Part shown: positions 24,746-33,705 of the stretch, piece after piece
Layout of the letters: each line of letters starts with the position of its first letter
Position numbering within the stretch: position 1 is the first letter of the stretch
DNA from: Jeotgalicoccus halotolerans
Lineage (GTDB): Bacteria > Bacillota > Bacilli > Staphylococcales > Salinicoccaceae
Length of the DNA stretch: 64,000 bases
Reading direction: 5' to 3'
Assembly: GCF_003387165.1 (NCBI RefSeq)
Contig: NZ_QUMW01000013.1
Location: forward strand, 1 to 64,000
Notes under the pieces: generated by a model
Seen by the model: only the letters and a program-made list of their open reading frames with translations
Told to the model about the DNA's origin: nothing
Database searches by the model: none
Translations under genes and position numbers: made by a program

Positions 24746-26551
24746 ATGAACTATAAACAAAAGTGGGATATGGAGAGTGTATTTCCTGGTGGAAGTACGT
24801 CTGAAGCTTTCCAAAAACGATTATCAGAAGTAAGAGATAGTATTACAGCTTTTTCTCACGAACTCGATAATTGGGAGCCGGGCGAACATTCAAATGATTT
24901 TACGTCACTGAAAGGAATCTTACAAAACTATGAAAAAATTTCAAACGCGCTTGGTGAGATGGGGAGTTTTGCGAATGGTTTAGTATCTGCAGATGTTACC
25001 AATCAAAAAGCAATGCAGAATTTAAATGCGGTTGCGAACTTACGTAAAGACCTCTCATCACAGAATATTATTTTAAATAAAAAGATCAGCGCACTGACTG
25101 AAGATCAATTTAGCAAGCTGTTAGAGGAAGATTTCTTTAAACCAATGCGTTTCCCGTTAGAAGAAATACGAAAAAAAGAAAAAGATTTACTGTCAACTCA
25201 AGAAGAAACAATCATCAATCATTTATCACTAGACGGCTTACAGGGCTGGAATAATATGTACAATCAACTCGTCGCTTCTATTCAAATTCCAGTAACTGAA
25301 GATAATGAAACCGTTTATTATTCAGCGGGTCAATTTGAAAACAAGATGAAGTCAGAAGAAAATCCAAAAGTTCGTGAAAAACTATTAAAAACGTGGGAAA
25401 ACACATGGGAAGAGAAAGCTGATTTATTCTCTACAACACTCAATCATTTATCAGGATTCCGTTTAAACGACTATGAACTTCACGATTATAAAGATTATAT
25501 GAAAGTACCATTAGACTACAACCGTATGGAAGAAGAAACACTCGATACGATGTGGGATACTATTACAAAAAATAAAGCAGCTCTCAAAAAATACTTCGAA
25601 CGAAAGGCAGAACTCATTGGTGTGGATCAATTAGGATGGCTTGATGTTTCAGCAAGTATTGATGTGGGTGATTATACAAACAAGCAGTATACGTATAATG
25701 AAGCAGCAGAATTTATTATCGATAACTTTGAATCATTTAGTCCAAAAATGTCAGAGATGGCACGTCGAGCTTTTGAAGAGCAGTGGATTGAAGCGGAAGA
25801 TCGTCCAGGAAAACGCCCAGGTGGATACTGTTCAAATCTTCCTGAATCTAAACAGTCTCGTATTTTTATGACCTTTGCCGGTAGCACAAGCAACGTATCA
25901 ACACTCGCACATGAACTCGGACACGCATTCCATAGCTATGTATTACGTGATTTACCATTATTCAACCAACGTTACGCAATGAACGTTGCAGAAACAGCTT
26001 CTACATTTGCAGAACTTGTCGTTTCAAACGCAACGATTGAAAATGCAACGTCAAATGCAGAAAAAATCAACTTACTAGATGAAAAAATTGCTAGAAGTGC
26101 GACTTTTATGATGAATATCCATGCACGCTATATCTTTGAACGCAATTTTTATGATGAACGCCAACAAGGCACTGTAGACAGCAACAGACTGAAAGAACTG
26201 ATGAAAGAAGCACAAAGAGAAGCCTTTCAAGATGAACTTCGTTCATACCATCCAATGTTCTGGGCAACAAAGTTACATTTTCATATTACAGGTGTCCCAT
26301 TCTATAACTTCCCGTACACATTTGGATACTTCTTTAGCTTAGGTATATACAACCGTTTCTTAGAAGACGATACGTTACGTGAAGATGACTATATCGCACT
26401 GCTTCGCGATACTGCGAGCATGACGACAGAAGACCTAGCTGAAAAGCACTTAAATGTTGACCTGAGAAAACCAGACTTCTGGCAGGAATCTCTGGATTCA
26501 GTGCATAAAGATATTGAAGAATTTTTAGAACTAACAGAATCACATGTTTAA
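24746..26551 (+). CDS. pepF: Oligoendopeptidase F (M3 metallopeptidase)
   Basis: 601 residues, the family's normal length. An N-terminal helical domain (to about 200) is followed by the M3 catalytic domain. The zinc site is STLAHELGHAFHSYV (about residue 385, HExxH) with the third ligand in NVAETASTFAELVVS. KRPGGYCSNLPES and FHITGVPFYNFPYTFGYFFS are further M3B markers. It cleaves short peptides of about 7-17 residues in the cytosol. GGGGAG precedes the ATG, and a strong terminator follows. It is the only intact gene between the att copies at 24297 and 26697, so it is cassette cargo and may duplicate a core pepF. Confidence 0.93.
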   Translation: MNYKQKWDMESVFPGGSTSEAFQKRLSEVRDSITAFSHELDNWEPGEHSNDFTSLKGILQNYEKISNALGEMGSFANGLVSADVTNQKAMQNLNAVANLRKDLSSQNIILNKKISALTEDQFSKLLEEDFFKPMRFPLEEIRKKEKDLLSTQEETIINHLSLDGLQGWNNMYNQLVASIQIPVTEDNETVYYSAGQFENKMKSEENPKVREKLLKTWENTWEEKADLFSTTLNHLSGFRLNDYELHDYKDYMKVPLDYNRMEEETLDTMWDTITKNKAALKKYFERKAELIGVDQLGWLDVSASIDVGDYTNKQYTYNEAAEFIIDNFESFSPKMSEMARRAFEEQWIEAEDRPGKRPGGYCSNLPESKQSRIFMTFAGSTSNVSTLAHELGHAFHSYVLRDLPLFNQRYAMNVAETASTFAELVVSNATIENATSNAEKINLLDEKIARSATFMMNIHARYIFERNFYDERQQGTVDSNRLKELMKEAQREAFQDELRSYHPMFWATKLHFHITGVPFYNFPYTFGYFFSLGIYNRFLEDDTLREDDYIALLRDTASMTTEDLAEKHLNVDLRKPDFWQESLDSVHKDIEEFLELTESHV

Positions 26552-26619
26552 TTTATAAATGATAAGCCCTTCTATAAGCTGACACCTTGAATTTAAAAAA
26601 ATAATTTTAGATAACTTCT

Positions 26620-26656
26620 AAGGTTTGAGTTAGGTAGAATACCGAGCTCAAACCTT
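26620..26656 (+). terminator. Terminator of pepF
   Basis: AAGGTTTGAG (26620-26629) pairs with CTCAAACCTT (26647-26656); TATATAT follows. Confidence 0.75.
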
Positions 26657-26696
26657 ATATATATCATGATAATATTATTAAATAGTTATATTTTAT

Positions 26697-26714
26697 CTAT
26701 TTATGATAACTCTC
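26697..26714 (-). mobile_element. SCC-type attachment site, second copy
   Basis: On the minus strand GAGAGTTATCATAAATAG, reading E-S-Y-H-K-stop. This is the same pentapeptide as the resident rlmH end at 36955, with 14 identical bases (TTATGATAACTCTC on the plus strand). ATGATAA (26703-26709) and TTATCAT (26718-26724) form an inverted repeat, as is usual at Ccr sites. It lies in non-coding DNA. Confidence 0.78.
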
Positions 26715-26877
26715 GGCTTATCATTTTTCGATGCGGACGTTTAACAATTTGATTGAAAGTCAATTTGAGTTTTCAGAATAATCCTTCTAAATTAATGTAC
26801 TCTAACGACTTTAAATATAATTTTCAAACCCTGGTATCTTCGTATATATGCTACCAGCCCGTGTTATATTCAGTCAT

Positions 26878-27290
26878 TCATTTCGATAAATCAACAGTAT
26901 CTTCTAAACTCTTATATCCATCTTGATTTAGAATAGCTTCTTCATTTTCAAATAATTTTTCTACTGTAAGATCTTTATCCCAGTAGCCTTAGTTAGAACC
27001 AAAGAAGTTCTCAGCGACTCTTCCTGCCGCCACTTCGAAAGTTTTACCATTATATTGATTATCTTTGTGAGATAACCACAAAACAGCAGGTGAAACCAGT
27101 TCAGCTCCAATTCGTTCTCCCTGACGCTTCCTTCTTCGTCTTCCATACTTCCAGACAATGCTGTGAAAGCACCAAACGCCAACAAATTTACCGTAATACC
27201 ACGCTCCGATCCTTTAGCTGCCATTGTTTTACCTAAACCAAGTACCTTCGCTTTAGAGGCCCCATAATGACTTATCAAAGGTTGACTGAT
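26878..27290 (-). pseudogene. SDR remnant (C-terminal two thirds, frameshift plus stop)
   Basis: The minus strand reads PLISHYGASKAKVLGLGKTM (with the catalytic YxxSK), AAKGSERGITVNLLAFGAFT, then after a frameshift LVSPAVLWLSHKDNQYNGKT and GRVAENFFGSN, an in-frame stop, GYWDKDLTVEKLFENEEAIL and SLEDTVDLSK-stop. This is the C-terminal part of a roughly 300-residue SDR of the multifunctional-enzyme type. The cofactor-binding N-terminus is missing; unrelated sequence sits upstream (27300-27430). Confidence 0.65.
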
Positions 27291-27567
27291 GAATGAGTAA
27301 GAGGAAAGGTTTATATTGTAATTCTAGGTCACTAGCTTTGTTTTCTCCTTCAATCAGCCTATCAATAATACCTTCACAGATTTCCTTATGCTCCTATATA
27401 ATATCTAGACTCTTGAAGGATTGAAAAACGTAAAGGCATTTTAAATATCACATTACCTTTCCTTAAATTAATGTTTATGTTAAGTTTTTTACATAATATA
27501 CTCGTGCTAGAAAATGATGAAATTATCATTTCTGAAAATTAATCAAGATAATTTACGGAGGGATTTA

Positions 27568-29085
27568 ATGAAAGAAAAAGCAAAGTTAGATCATTTAATT
27601 TTTTGGCCATCTATTATAGTACTATTGCTACTTACGCTACTTTTAATCATCTTCCAGTCATCTGCTGAACCGTTCTTAAACAATATCTTGTCTGGAATCA
27701 ACTCAAGAATGGATTGGATATTCCAATTTATGACGTTCGGTCTTTTTGTCTTGCTTATATGGCTTGCTTTTGGAAAGTATGGAAGAGTAAAACTCGGAGA
27801 GGGAAAGCCTAGATTTGGAAATTTTAGTTATGGCGCGATGCTATTCTGTGCAGGTATGGGTACCAGTATCATGTTCTGGTCGATTATTGAACCGATGTAC
27901 TACTTCCAAGGACCTCCATTTGGCTTTGAATCTGGCAGTGAAACTGCAGCAGAGTGGTCTGTTGCATATGGAATGTTCCATTGGGGTATTTCTGCATGGT
28001 GTATTTACGCTTTCCCGACCATTGTCATTGCATATTCCTTTTTTAATAAAAAGAACAAATCACTTAAAGTCAGTCAATCTGTAAGAGGTGCGCTTGGTAA
28101 ACATTCAGATGGTATCATCGGAAAGATCATCGATATACTTGTCATATGGAGTCTTGTCGGTGGTCTTGGTACATCACTGGGACTGGGAGTACCGATGGTT
28201 TCCGCTGGAATTGGCCATCTTCTAGGTGTGGAACAGTCAATTGCACTAAGCATCATTATAATGCTAATCTGGTCGGTCATATATATTACAAGTGCGTCTC
28301 TAGGTCTTGATAAAGGTATACGCAAGCTCAGTAACATCAACGTATACCTTGCACTTATATTAGCCCTATTCGTCATTATCGTAGGTCCAACCAGTTTCAT
28401 ATTAACTTACTTTACAGACAGCTTTGGCATCATGGCGCAGAATTTTCTGAGAATGAGTTTCTATACTGACCCGATTGGCGGCGGTGGATTTCCACAGTCT
28501 TGGACAGTCTTCTATTGGGCATGGTTCGCTGCTACTGCACTGTTCATGGGGCTCTTCATTGCTCGTATTTCCAAAGGGCGTACTTTGAAGAGCATGATAC
28601 TCCACATCCTTGGTTGGGGATCTATCGGTAGCTGGCTATATTTCGGAATTTTCGGTGGATATACGATGAATCTTCAACAGACAGGAGAACTCGATGTCCT
28701 AGGTAGTATGGCAGAATTTGGTGATGCTGAGACAATCATCAATGTTCTTGACACATTACCGATGAGTTATATTGCGATATTATTCTTCGTGATTCTTGGA
28801 TTCATTTTCCTAGCAACATCACTTGATTCAGCGTCTTATATACTAGCTTCAACAGCATCAATAAAAGTAGACGAGGGTGTTGAGCCTCCGACATGGCATA
28901 CAATTATTTGGGGTCTCATCATGGCGTTGTTGTCTATTTCATTACTGTTAATTGGTGGATTGAATGTAGTACAGACATCAGCCGTTGTCGTTGCGGTACC
29001 AGTCGTCATCATCTATATACTGCTTATCATTTCATTGATGAAATGGTTGAAGAACGACGATCATATATATGAGGAGGATAAATAA
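27568..29085 (+). CDS. BCCT family betaine/carnitine/choline transporter
   Basis: 505 residues from the ATG at 27568 behind GGAGG; in-frame upstream codons from 27514 lack a ribosome site. Twelve membrane helices. BCCT signatures: CAGMGTSIMFWSIIEPMYYF (about 95-114), SVAYGMFHWGISAWCIYAF and SQSVRGALGK; the QSWTVFYWAWFAATALFMGL block holds part of the substrate Trp box. Na+ or H+-driven uptake of quaternary ammonium compounds. The downstream hydrolase starts immediately after the stop codon, so both form one operon. The ligand cannot be fixed; glycine betaine for osmoprotection is the family default. Confidence 0.9.
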   Translation: MKEKAKLDHLIFWPSIIVLLLLTLLLIIFQSSAEPFLNNILSGINSRMDWIFQFMTFGLFVLLIWLAFGKYGRVKLGEGKPRFGNFSYGAMLFCAGMGTSIMFWSIIEPMYYFQGPPFGFESGSETAAEWSVAYGMFHWGISAWCIYAFPTIVIAYSFFNKKNKSLKVSQSVRGALGKHSDGIIGKIIDILVIWSLVGGLGTSLGLGVPMVSAGIGHLLGVEQSIALSIIIMLIWSVIYITSASLGLDKGIRKLSNINVYLALILALFVIIVGPTSFILTYFTDSFGIMAQNFLRMSFYTDPIGGGGFPQSWTVFYWAWFAATALFMGLFIARISKGRTLKSMILHILGWGSIGSWLYFGIFGGYTMNLQQTGELDVLGSMAEFGDAETIINVLDTLPMSYIAILFFVILGFIFLATSLDSASYILASTASIKVDEGVEPPTWHTIIWGLIMALLSISLLLIGGLNVVQTSAVVVAVPVVIIYILLIISLMKWLKNDDHIYEEDK

Positions 29086-31089
29086 ATGGGTGTATTCGAC
29101 GTAGATTATACTAAAATTCAAGAAAGAACAGACTTTCCGTACGAAGTAGAAATTATTAACCATTGTTGGATAGAGATGTCAGACGGTATAAAATTATCAG
29201 CTAAACTATGGCAACCTAAAACATCTGAAAAGACAAAGGGCGCTGTACTTGAATATCTTCCATACAGGAAAGATGAATTCACTGCCCTTCGTGATGAAAT
29301 CCGTCACAAATATTTTGCTGGCATGGGTTACACTTCTATCCGTGTAGATATCAGAGGTACAGGAGATTCTGAAGGGCTAATCGAAGATGAATATCCAAAA
29401 CAGGAGCAAGATGATGCACTGGAAGTAATCTCTTGGATTGAAAACCAAGAATGGTCCAACGGCTCAGTTGCTATGATTGGTAAGTCTTGGGGCGGTTTCA
29501 ATGGGCTTCAACTTGCTGCATTGCAACCACCTGCACTGAAAACAATCATTACTTTATGTTCAACAGATGATCGATATGCTGATGATGTCCATTATAAAGG
29601 TGGTACAATGATGGCTTCTGACATGCTTTGGTGGGCATCAACTATGTTCGCATACAACGCAAGACCACCATTTCCAAAGTATGTGGGAGAAAAATGGTAT
29701 GATATGTGGATTAACCGTATGGAAAATACACCCCCGTTCATCGAAGAATGGGTGTCACATCAAACTAGAGATAATTATTGGAAACACGGTTCAATTGGAG
29801 AAGATTACAGTGCCATCAATATACCAGTCCTGACCATGAGTGGTTGGGCAGATGGATATACAAATGCCTTATTTCGATTAATGAATAATCTCGATGTCCC
29901 TAAAAAAGGGATTGTTGGACCTTGGGCGCATGAATTTCCAGACATGGCCATTCCAGGACCTCAAATAGGATACCTTCAAGAGGTCATTGAATGGCTCGAT
30001 CGCTGGATGACAGAAGAAGGGGACCAAGATACACATAAAGATGCCTTCCTCGTATATTTGCAGGATGGTGTGAAGCCTAAGACCACCTATGATTTTCGAG
30101 AAGGTAAGTGGCTAGACTTATATAATGAAGAAACAAGTGAAATTGATATTTTGGAAAATATCAACGGTGAAGTTCCATTATTGAATCGTCAACAGCATGG
30201 TCTTTATTCTGGAGTATTCTGTCCATTTGGTCAGGAAGGTGACCTTCCTGATGATCAATTAATTGATAATGCATTGGCCACATCATTTATGTTGCCAAAA
30301 CAGGACACAACATTAAATATCATCGGTCAGCCAGTTGCTAAAATACGAGTTAAACCTGACAAGGAAGAAGCGAATCTCCATGTTAGAGTGACGGATGTAC
30401 ATCCTACAGGTGAAAAGACACTCGTAACAAAAGGTCAACTCAATCTCAATCATTATAAAAGTCATGAATTCCCAGAGGATCTAACTGTTGGTGAATACAT
30501 CGATGTAGAAATTCCATTGGATGTTATTGGCTATCAAATTAAAGCAGGGCATAGCATCGAAGTATCAATTTCACCAACATATTGGCCTCAAATATGGCCA
30601 GACAAGGAAATCGTGAATCTAACAGTCGATTTCTCTCATTCAGAACTATTACTTCCTGTTATCACTGATTTCAATGAGGTAAGATTGAAATATGAGCAGT
30701 CCGAAACTGCAACACCCCTTGAAAAGGAAATTATCAGGGATGGTTATAGGACTCGGAATGTCATCAAGAAACTTACAACAGATGAGTGGGTGTTAGATGA
30801 CTTTTCTGATGAGGGGCTACGAACTTTGACCGAAACAAATATCACCTATGGATCTACTAACCATAACGTATATACAATAAAAGAAGGTGACCCTCTATCC
30901 GCTAAAGTAGAATGTGACTGGACTGTACAAGTGAAAGATAGTGATATCGATACAAACGTCGTAACAAAAAGTGTCATGAGTTGTGATGCTGATAACTATT
31001 ACCTGTACAATGAAATGACGGGTTATAGTAATAATGAGCATTGCTTTTATAAAACATGGAATAAGACGGTCCCTCGGTACTATACGTGA
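29086..31089 (+). CDS. CocE/NonD family (X-Pro dipeptidyl-peptidase-like) hydrolase
   Basis: 667 residues. Alpha/beta-hydrolase core: GAVLEYLPYRKDEFTALRDE (about 48-67), RVDIRGTGDSEG, nucleophile serine in MIGKSWGGFNGLQ (about residue 138), acid in TMSGWADGYTNAL (about 255) and base in VGPWAHEFPD (about 287). The C-terminal jelly-roll domain (about 390-640) is the PepX_C type. Relatives split cocaine, acyl-lactam and other ester or amide bonds; no signal peptide is seen, so it is cytosolic. GGAGG precedes the ATG, which abuts the transporter stop. A role in hydrolysing an imported betaine or choline ester or amide is inferred only from the pairing. Confidence 0.85.
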   Translation: MGVFDVDYTKIQERTDFPYEVEIINHCWIEMSDGIKLSAKLWQPKTSEKTKGAVLEYLPYRKDEFTALRDEIRHKYFAGMGYTSIRVDIRGTGDSEGLIEDEYPKQEQDDALEVISWIENQEWSNGSVAMIGKSWGGFNGLQLAALQPPALKTIITLCSTDDRYADDVHYKGGTMMASDMLWWASTMFAYNARPPFPKYVGEKWYDMWINRMENTPPFIEEWVSHQTRDNYWKHGSIGEDYSAINIPVLTMSGWADGYTNALFRLMNNLDVPKKGIVGPWAHEFPDMAIPGPQIGYLQEVIEWLDRWMTEEGDQDTHKDAFLVYLQDGVKPKTTYDFREGKWLDLYNEETSEIDILENINGEVPLLNRQQHGLYSGVFCPFGQEGDLPDDQLIDNALATSFMLPKQDTTLNIIGQPVAKIRVKPDKEEANLHVRVTDVHPTGEKTLVTKGQLNLNHYKSHEFPEDLTVGEYIDVEIPLDVIGYQIKAGHSIEVSISPTYWPQIWPDKEIVNLTVDFSHSELLLPVITDFNEVRLKYEQSETATPLEKEIIRDGYRTRNVIKKLTTDEWVLDDFSDEGLRTLTETNITYGSTNHNVYTIKEGDPLSAKVECDWTVQVKDSDIDTNVVTKSVMSCDADNYYLYNEMTGYSNNEHCFYKTWNKTVPRYYT

Positions 31090-31159
31090 TAAACAACACT
31101 CATTCTATAATTTATTAGATCAAATATCAGAATAAGATATATTTTCTTAAATAACTTTA

Positions 31160-31317
31160 GGGGCTGGGACAAAACCATTCCCTTCAAAAATAAGCCGGAC
31201 GTTAGCTTTTCTGAGGCATCTGTGTGCCTATAGTTTCACGCAGATGCCATTTTCTAGAAGTCTAATGTCCGGCTATCTATTATTTTTCTATATCTTCAAG
31301 ACTTTTGTCCCATCCCC
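31160..31317. repeat. 158-bp palindromic intergenic repeat (staphylococcal GGCTGGGACA hairpin element)
   Basis: Outer ends GGGGCTGGGACAAAA (31160-) and TTTTGTCCCATCCCC (to 31317) are inverted repeats. Inside them, AAGCCGGACGTTAGC pairs with the AATGTCCGGCT stretch, and innermost GGCATCTGTGTG pairs with CACGCAGATGCC. The whole unit folds into one long three-tier hairpin. Similar elements are scattered between genes in staphylococci. It has no coding capacity. Confidence 0.85.
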
Positions 31318-31445
31318 TAATTTTTTGCATGCTTTATCTCACTGTCTCCTAGTTACATATTCATTTTAAGTATTATAGAATTGTAGTTAATAGATATAGT
31401 AGGAGAGATGATTATGGTAAGCTGCATAACAAAAACACGCACTAA

Positions 31446-31515
31446 CGATAATACGCTTCTGGTTACCACATGGCGTATTGTGTCTTAACACGCATTACTT
31501 GTGATAAGCTTCTAC
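31446..31515 (-). mobile_element. SCC-type attachment site, third copy, with a degenerate tandem half
   Basis: Bases 31495-31512 read on the minus strand GAAGCTTATCACAAGTAA, E-A-Y-H-K-stop, which differs from the SCC att consensus GARGCWTATCAYAAATRR at one base. About 50 bp further along that strand a diverged second copy, GAAGCGTATTATCGTTAG (31446-31463), is followed by the same GTGCGTGTT flank as the first (ATGCGTGTT). The site encodes a different rlmH end (EAYHK) from the resident gene (ESYHK), as expected if the cassette came from another host. Confidence 0.8.
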
Positions 31516-31678
31516 GTATCGTTTAATGATGCGGTTTCTTTTTTATATTGTTTTATCGTCAATCTTAATCATGTAAATTAACTTTTGAATTAAATGCAGT
31601 ATAAATTAATTTATGTAGCGAGACTACGAATTCAAAATGATTTTTATCCCACTTCTCATACATGCTTAGTATCCCATT

Positions 31679-32024
31679 TTATTCACTAATGATTTGTCCT
31701 TTGATGACATAATCCTTTTGGTTAACATAAAATCTCACCTCTTTATTTCCAATTTTATACATATATTCTTTGACTCAGGCTGATGTAGATGTATACTTTG
31801 GTTCACCTTAATGATTCAATAATTTTTTTGCTCACTGACTTACCATCTAATAAGAAGAAAATTACTTTGATTTTCTGTATAACCACTGTAACTATAATAA
31901 GGTTTCACAGATTCTTGCGCATGTGCTTGAGTGATATTAAATAATTCGGGCGTTACGAAAAAGCCCAAAACTAAACTACTAGCTAAAATAAAGTTAGAAA
32001 CTTTTTTATAATAACCCTCTTCAT
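31679..32024 (-). pseudogene. IsaB-like secreted antigen, multiply frameshifted
   Basis: The minus strand starts MKRVIIKKFLTLF, then after a frameshift ILASSLVLGFFVTPELFNIT and QAHAQESVKPYYSYSGYTEN, QSNFLL, shifted again to LDGKSVSKKIIESL, and later KIGNKEVRFYVNQKDYVIKG before the stop. A signal peptide with an AxA-type cleavage site followed by the PYYSYSGYxxNxxNFLLD block corresponds to immunodominant staphylococcal antigen B (PYYTYNGYIGNNANFILD in S. aureus). At least three frame breaks make it non-functional. Confidence 0.65.
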
Positions 32025-32150
32025 ATTTGTCTTATAGGTCCCGTTATTACATAAATGTCACAATGTTGCGATAGCATCACATGATAAAATACATTTTTTA
32101 TGTTTTCTTACAATCATACACGCAAATTAACTTATGCTTTTCTTAATTTA

Positions 32151-32162
32151 GAAGCTTATCAC
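32151..32162 (+). mobile_element. Inverted att-like half site
   Basis: GAAGCTTATCAC on the plus strand is identical to the first 12 bases of the third att copy (31501-31512, minus strand) but points the other way. The AAGTAA end is not conserved (TATAG). It may be a terminal inverted repeat of a lost cassette enclosing the isaB remnant, or chance. Confidence 0.35.
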
Positions 32163-32278
32163 TATAGAAAAATTTAAAAGTAAATGTCTGATATGAGTAT
32201 ATTTAAACAAAGAGCACATAAGCGTTGTCAAGGGAATCATTTGATATACGTCGATTTTAAGTATAAATATTAAAAAAT

Positions 32279-32307
32279 CGCCTGGAACAAAAGTAATGTT
32301 CCAGGCG
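32279..32307 (-). terminator. Terminator of the DJ-1/SDR/reductase/DoxX operon
   Basis: CGCCTGGAAC (32279-32288) pairs perfectly with GTTCCAGGCG (32298-32307); ATTTTTT follows on the minus strand, 16 bp past the DoxX stop. Confidence 0.9.
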
Positions 32308-32322
32308 TGGCTATGATAAGTC

Positions 32323-32688
32323 TTATAATAGTTTCGCAAGTGCGACCATGACAAATTGTAATGGTAAACGAATGACATGCTGCTTAACACTATCTGTTTC
32401 ATCTCTTTCATCTTTGTAAGAGATGTTCTTACGTGCAGCGTAAATATTTGCAGGAAATACGAGCCAAAGGAATCCTTGTACTACTTTTCTTACGCGTGAT
32501 CTATTTTTAGCAACGAGTACATAAAAAGCAATTATAAATTCTAATTTGCCCGAATACTTAACTATTGCGTGTTTGAAAGGCAAATAGGACGGTACGATTT
32601 TTAAAAACATATCTTTATTTTTAAAGTGTGCAACACCACTTTTATAAAACAGTAAACTAAATATGAATTTTACGATGATATGTTTCAT
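32323..32688 (-). CDS. DoxX-like small membrane protein
   Basis: 121 residues from the ATG at 32688, with AGGTGA 6 bases upstream; a GTG at 32697 is in frame. Four short hydrophobic segments. HFKNKDMFLKIVPSYLPFKH followed by KYSGKLEFIIAFYVLVAKNR is the DoxX/DUF417-like pattern (amphipathic F..iVP.yLP, then G..Ei). DoxX proteins are poorly understood; several act in redox or thiol stress at the membrane. Last gene of a four-gene minus-strand operon with reductases. Confidence 0.65.
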   Translation of the reverse strand: MKHIIVKFIFSLLFYKSGVAHFKNKDMFLKIVPSYLPFKHAIVKYSGKLEFIIAFYVLVAKNRSRVRKVVQGFLWLVFPANIYAARKNISYKDERDETDSVKQHVIRLPLQFVMVALAKLL

Positions 32689-32697
32689 AGTCTTCAC

Positions 32698-33702
32698 CTA
32701 TTCTTCAGCGACTTTGACAACTTGTTTACCAAAATTCTCTCCTGTGAATAACTTTCTAAATGCAGAAGGTAAATTGTCAAAACCTTCATCTATCGTCACT
32801 TCAAATTTAATTTTACCTTCAGACACCCATTGTGCGAGTTGTTCGCTTGCTTCTTTAAAATGATCAGCGAATTGTGCTACTACAAAACCTTGCATCAATG
32901 CTTGATTTTTAATCAACGTTCCTTGGATACGTGGTCCAATATCGTCTTTTTCATTATTATATGCTGAAATTGCACCACATACCGGAACGCGTGCAAATCG
33001 ATTTAAGTGTTTAAACACTTCATCAGAAATTGCGCCGCCTACATTTTCAAAATACACATCAATACCATCTGGTACAGCCGCTTCAAGTTGCTGTGCGAAA
33101 TCATCTTGTTTATAGTCAATGGCCGCATCAAATCCTAATTCATCTGTTAAATATGTTGTTTTCTGCTTACCACCAGCAATACCGACAACTTTTGCACCTT
33201 TAATCTTAGCAATTTGTCCTACGACAGAGCCTACTGCACCTGATGCAGCTGACACGACAACCGTCTCGCCAGATTGTGGTTGACCAATTTGAAGCAATCC
33301 TGTATAGGCCGTCATTCCCGGCATGCCTAAAACACTCAAATATAAATGTAATGGTACATCTTTTGATGGCACAGGGGTCACATCGTCTCCATTCACTGTA
33401 TTTATCTTTTTCCATGGTAATATGCCTGTGACATAATCGCCGACAGATAGACGTTCATCGTTCGATTGTGTGACTTTTCCAACAATATGACCTTGTAATG
33501 GCTCATTCACTTGGAAAGGTTGAACATAACTTTTTGTATCATTCATTCTGCCTCTCATGTAAGGATCTACAGATACATAAATGGATTCTACTTGAACCTC
33601 ACCTGCATGTGGTTCTCGAGTTTCTATTGTTTCAAATTTAAATACATCGTCTTGAGGGATACTTTGTGGTCGTTTTGCAAGTACAACTTGTTGATTATTC
33701 AT
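32698..33702 (-). CDS. NADP-dependent alkenal/one oxidoreductase (zinc-free MDR, CurA/YfmJ type)
   Basis: 334 residues. Opens with VVLAKRPQSIPQDDVFKFE, then VSVDPYMRGRMNDTKSY (about 48-64), the signature of the leukotriene-B4 dehydrogenase / NADPH-dependent curcumin reductase subfamily. Cofactor site ETVVVSAASGAVGSVVGQIA (about 145-164) and VYFENVGGAISDEVF are intact. No zinc Cys/His ligands. It reduces alpha,beta-unsaturated aldehydes and ketones with NADPH, detoxifying lipid-derived electrophiles. The ribosome site lies in the end of the upstream SDR gene. Confidence 0.9.
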   Translation of the reverse strand: MNNQQVVLAKRPQSIPQDDVFKFETIETREPHAGEVQVESIYVSVDPYMRGRMNDTKSYVQPFQVNEPLQGHIVGKVTQSNDERLSVGDYVTGILPWKKINTVNGDDVTPVPSKDVPLHLYLSVLGMPGMTAYTGLLQIGQPQSGETVVVSAASGAVGSVVGQIAKIKGAKVVGIAGGKQKTTYLTDELGFDAAIDYKQDDFAQQLEAAVPDGIDVYFENVGGAISDEVFKHLNRFARVPVCGAISAYNNEKDDIGPRIQGTLIKNQALMQGFVVAQFADHFKEASEQLAQWVSEGKIKFEVTIDEGFDNLPSAFRKLFTGENFGKQVVKVAEE

Positions 33703-33705
33703 TTA

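Noticed and set aside
31414-31488. Short plus-strand frame (about 26 codons from an ATG behind AGGAG) with hairpins, resembling a type I toxin or leader peptide
   Set aside because: The sequence is better explained as the tandem SCC att region; the peptide lacks a membrane helix and matches no known toxin.
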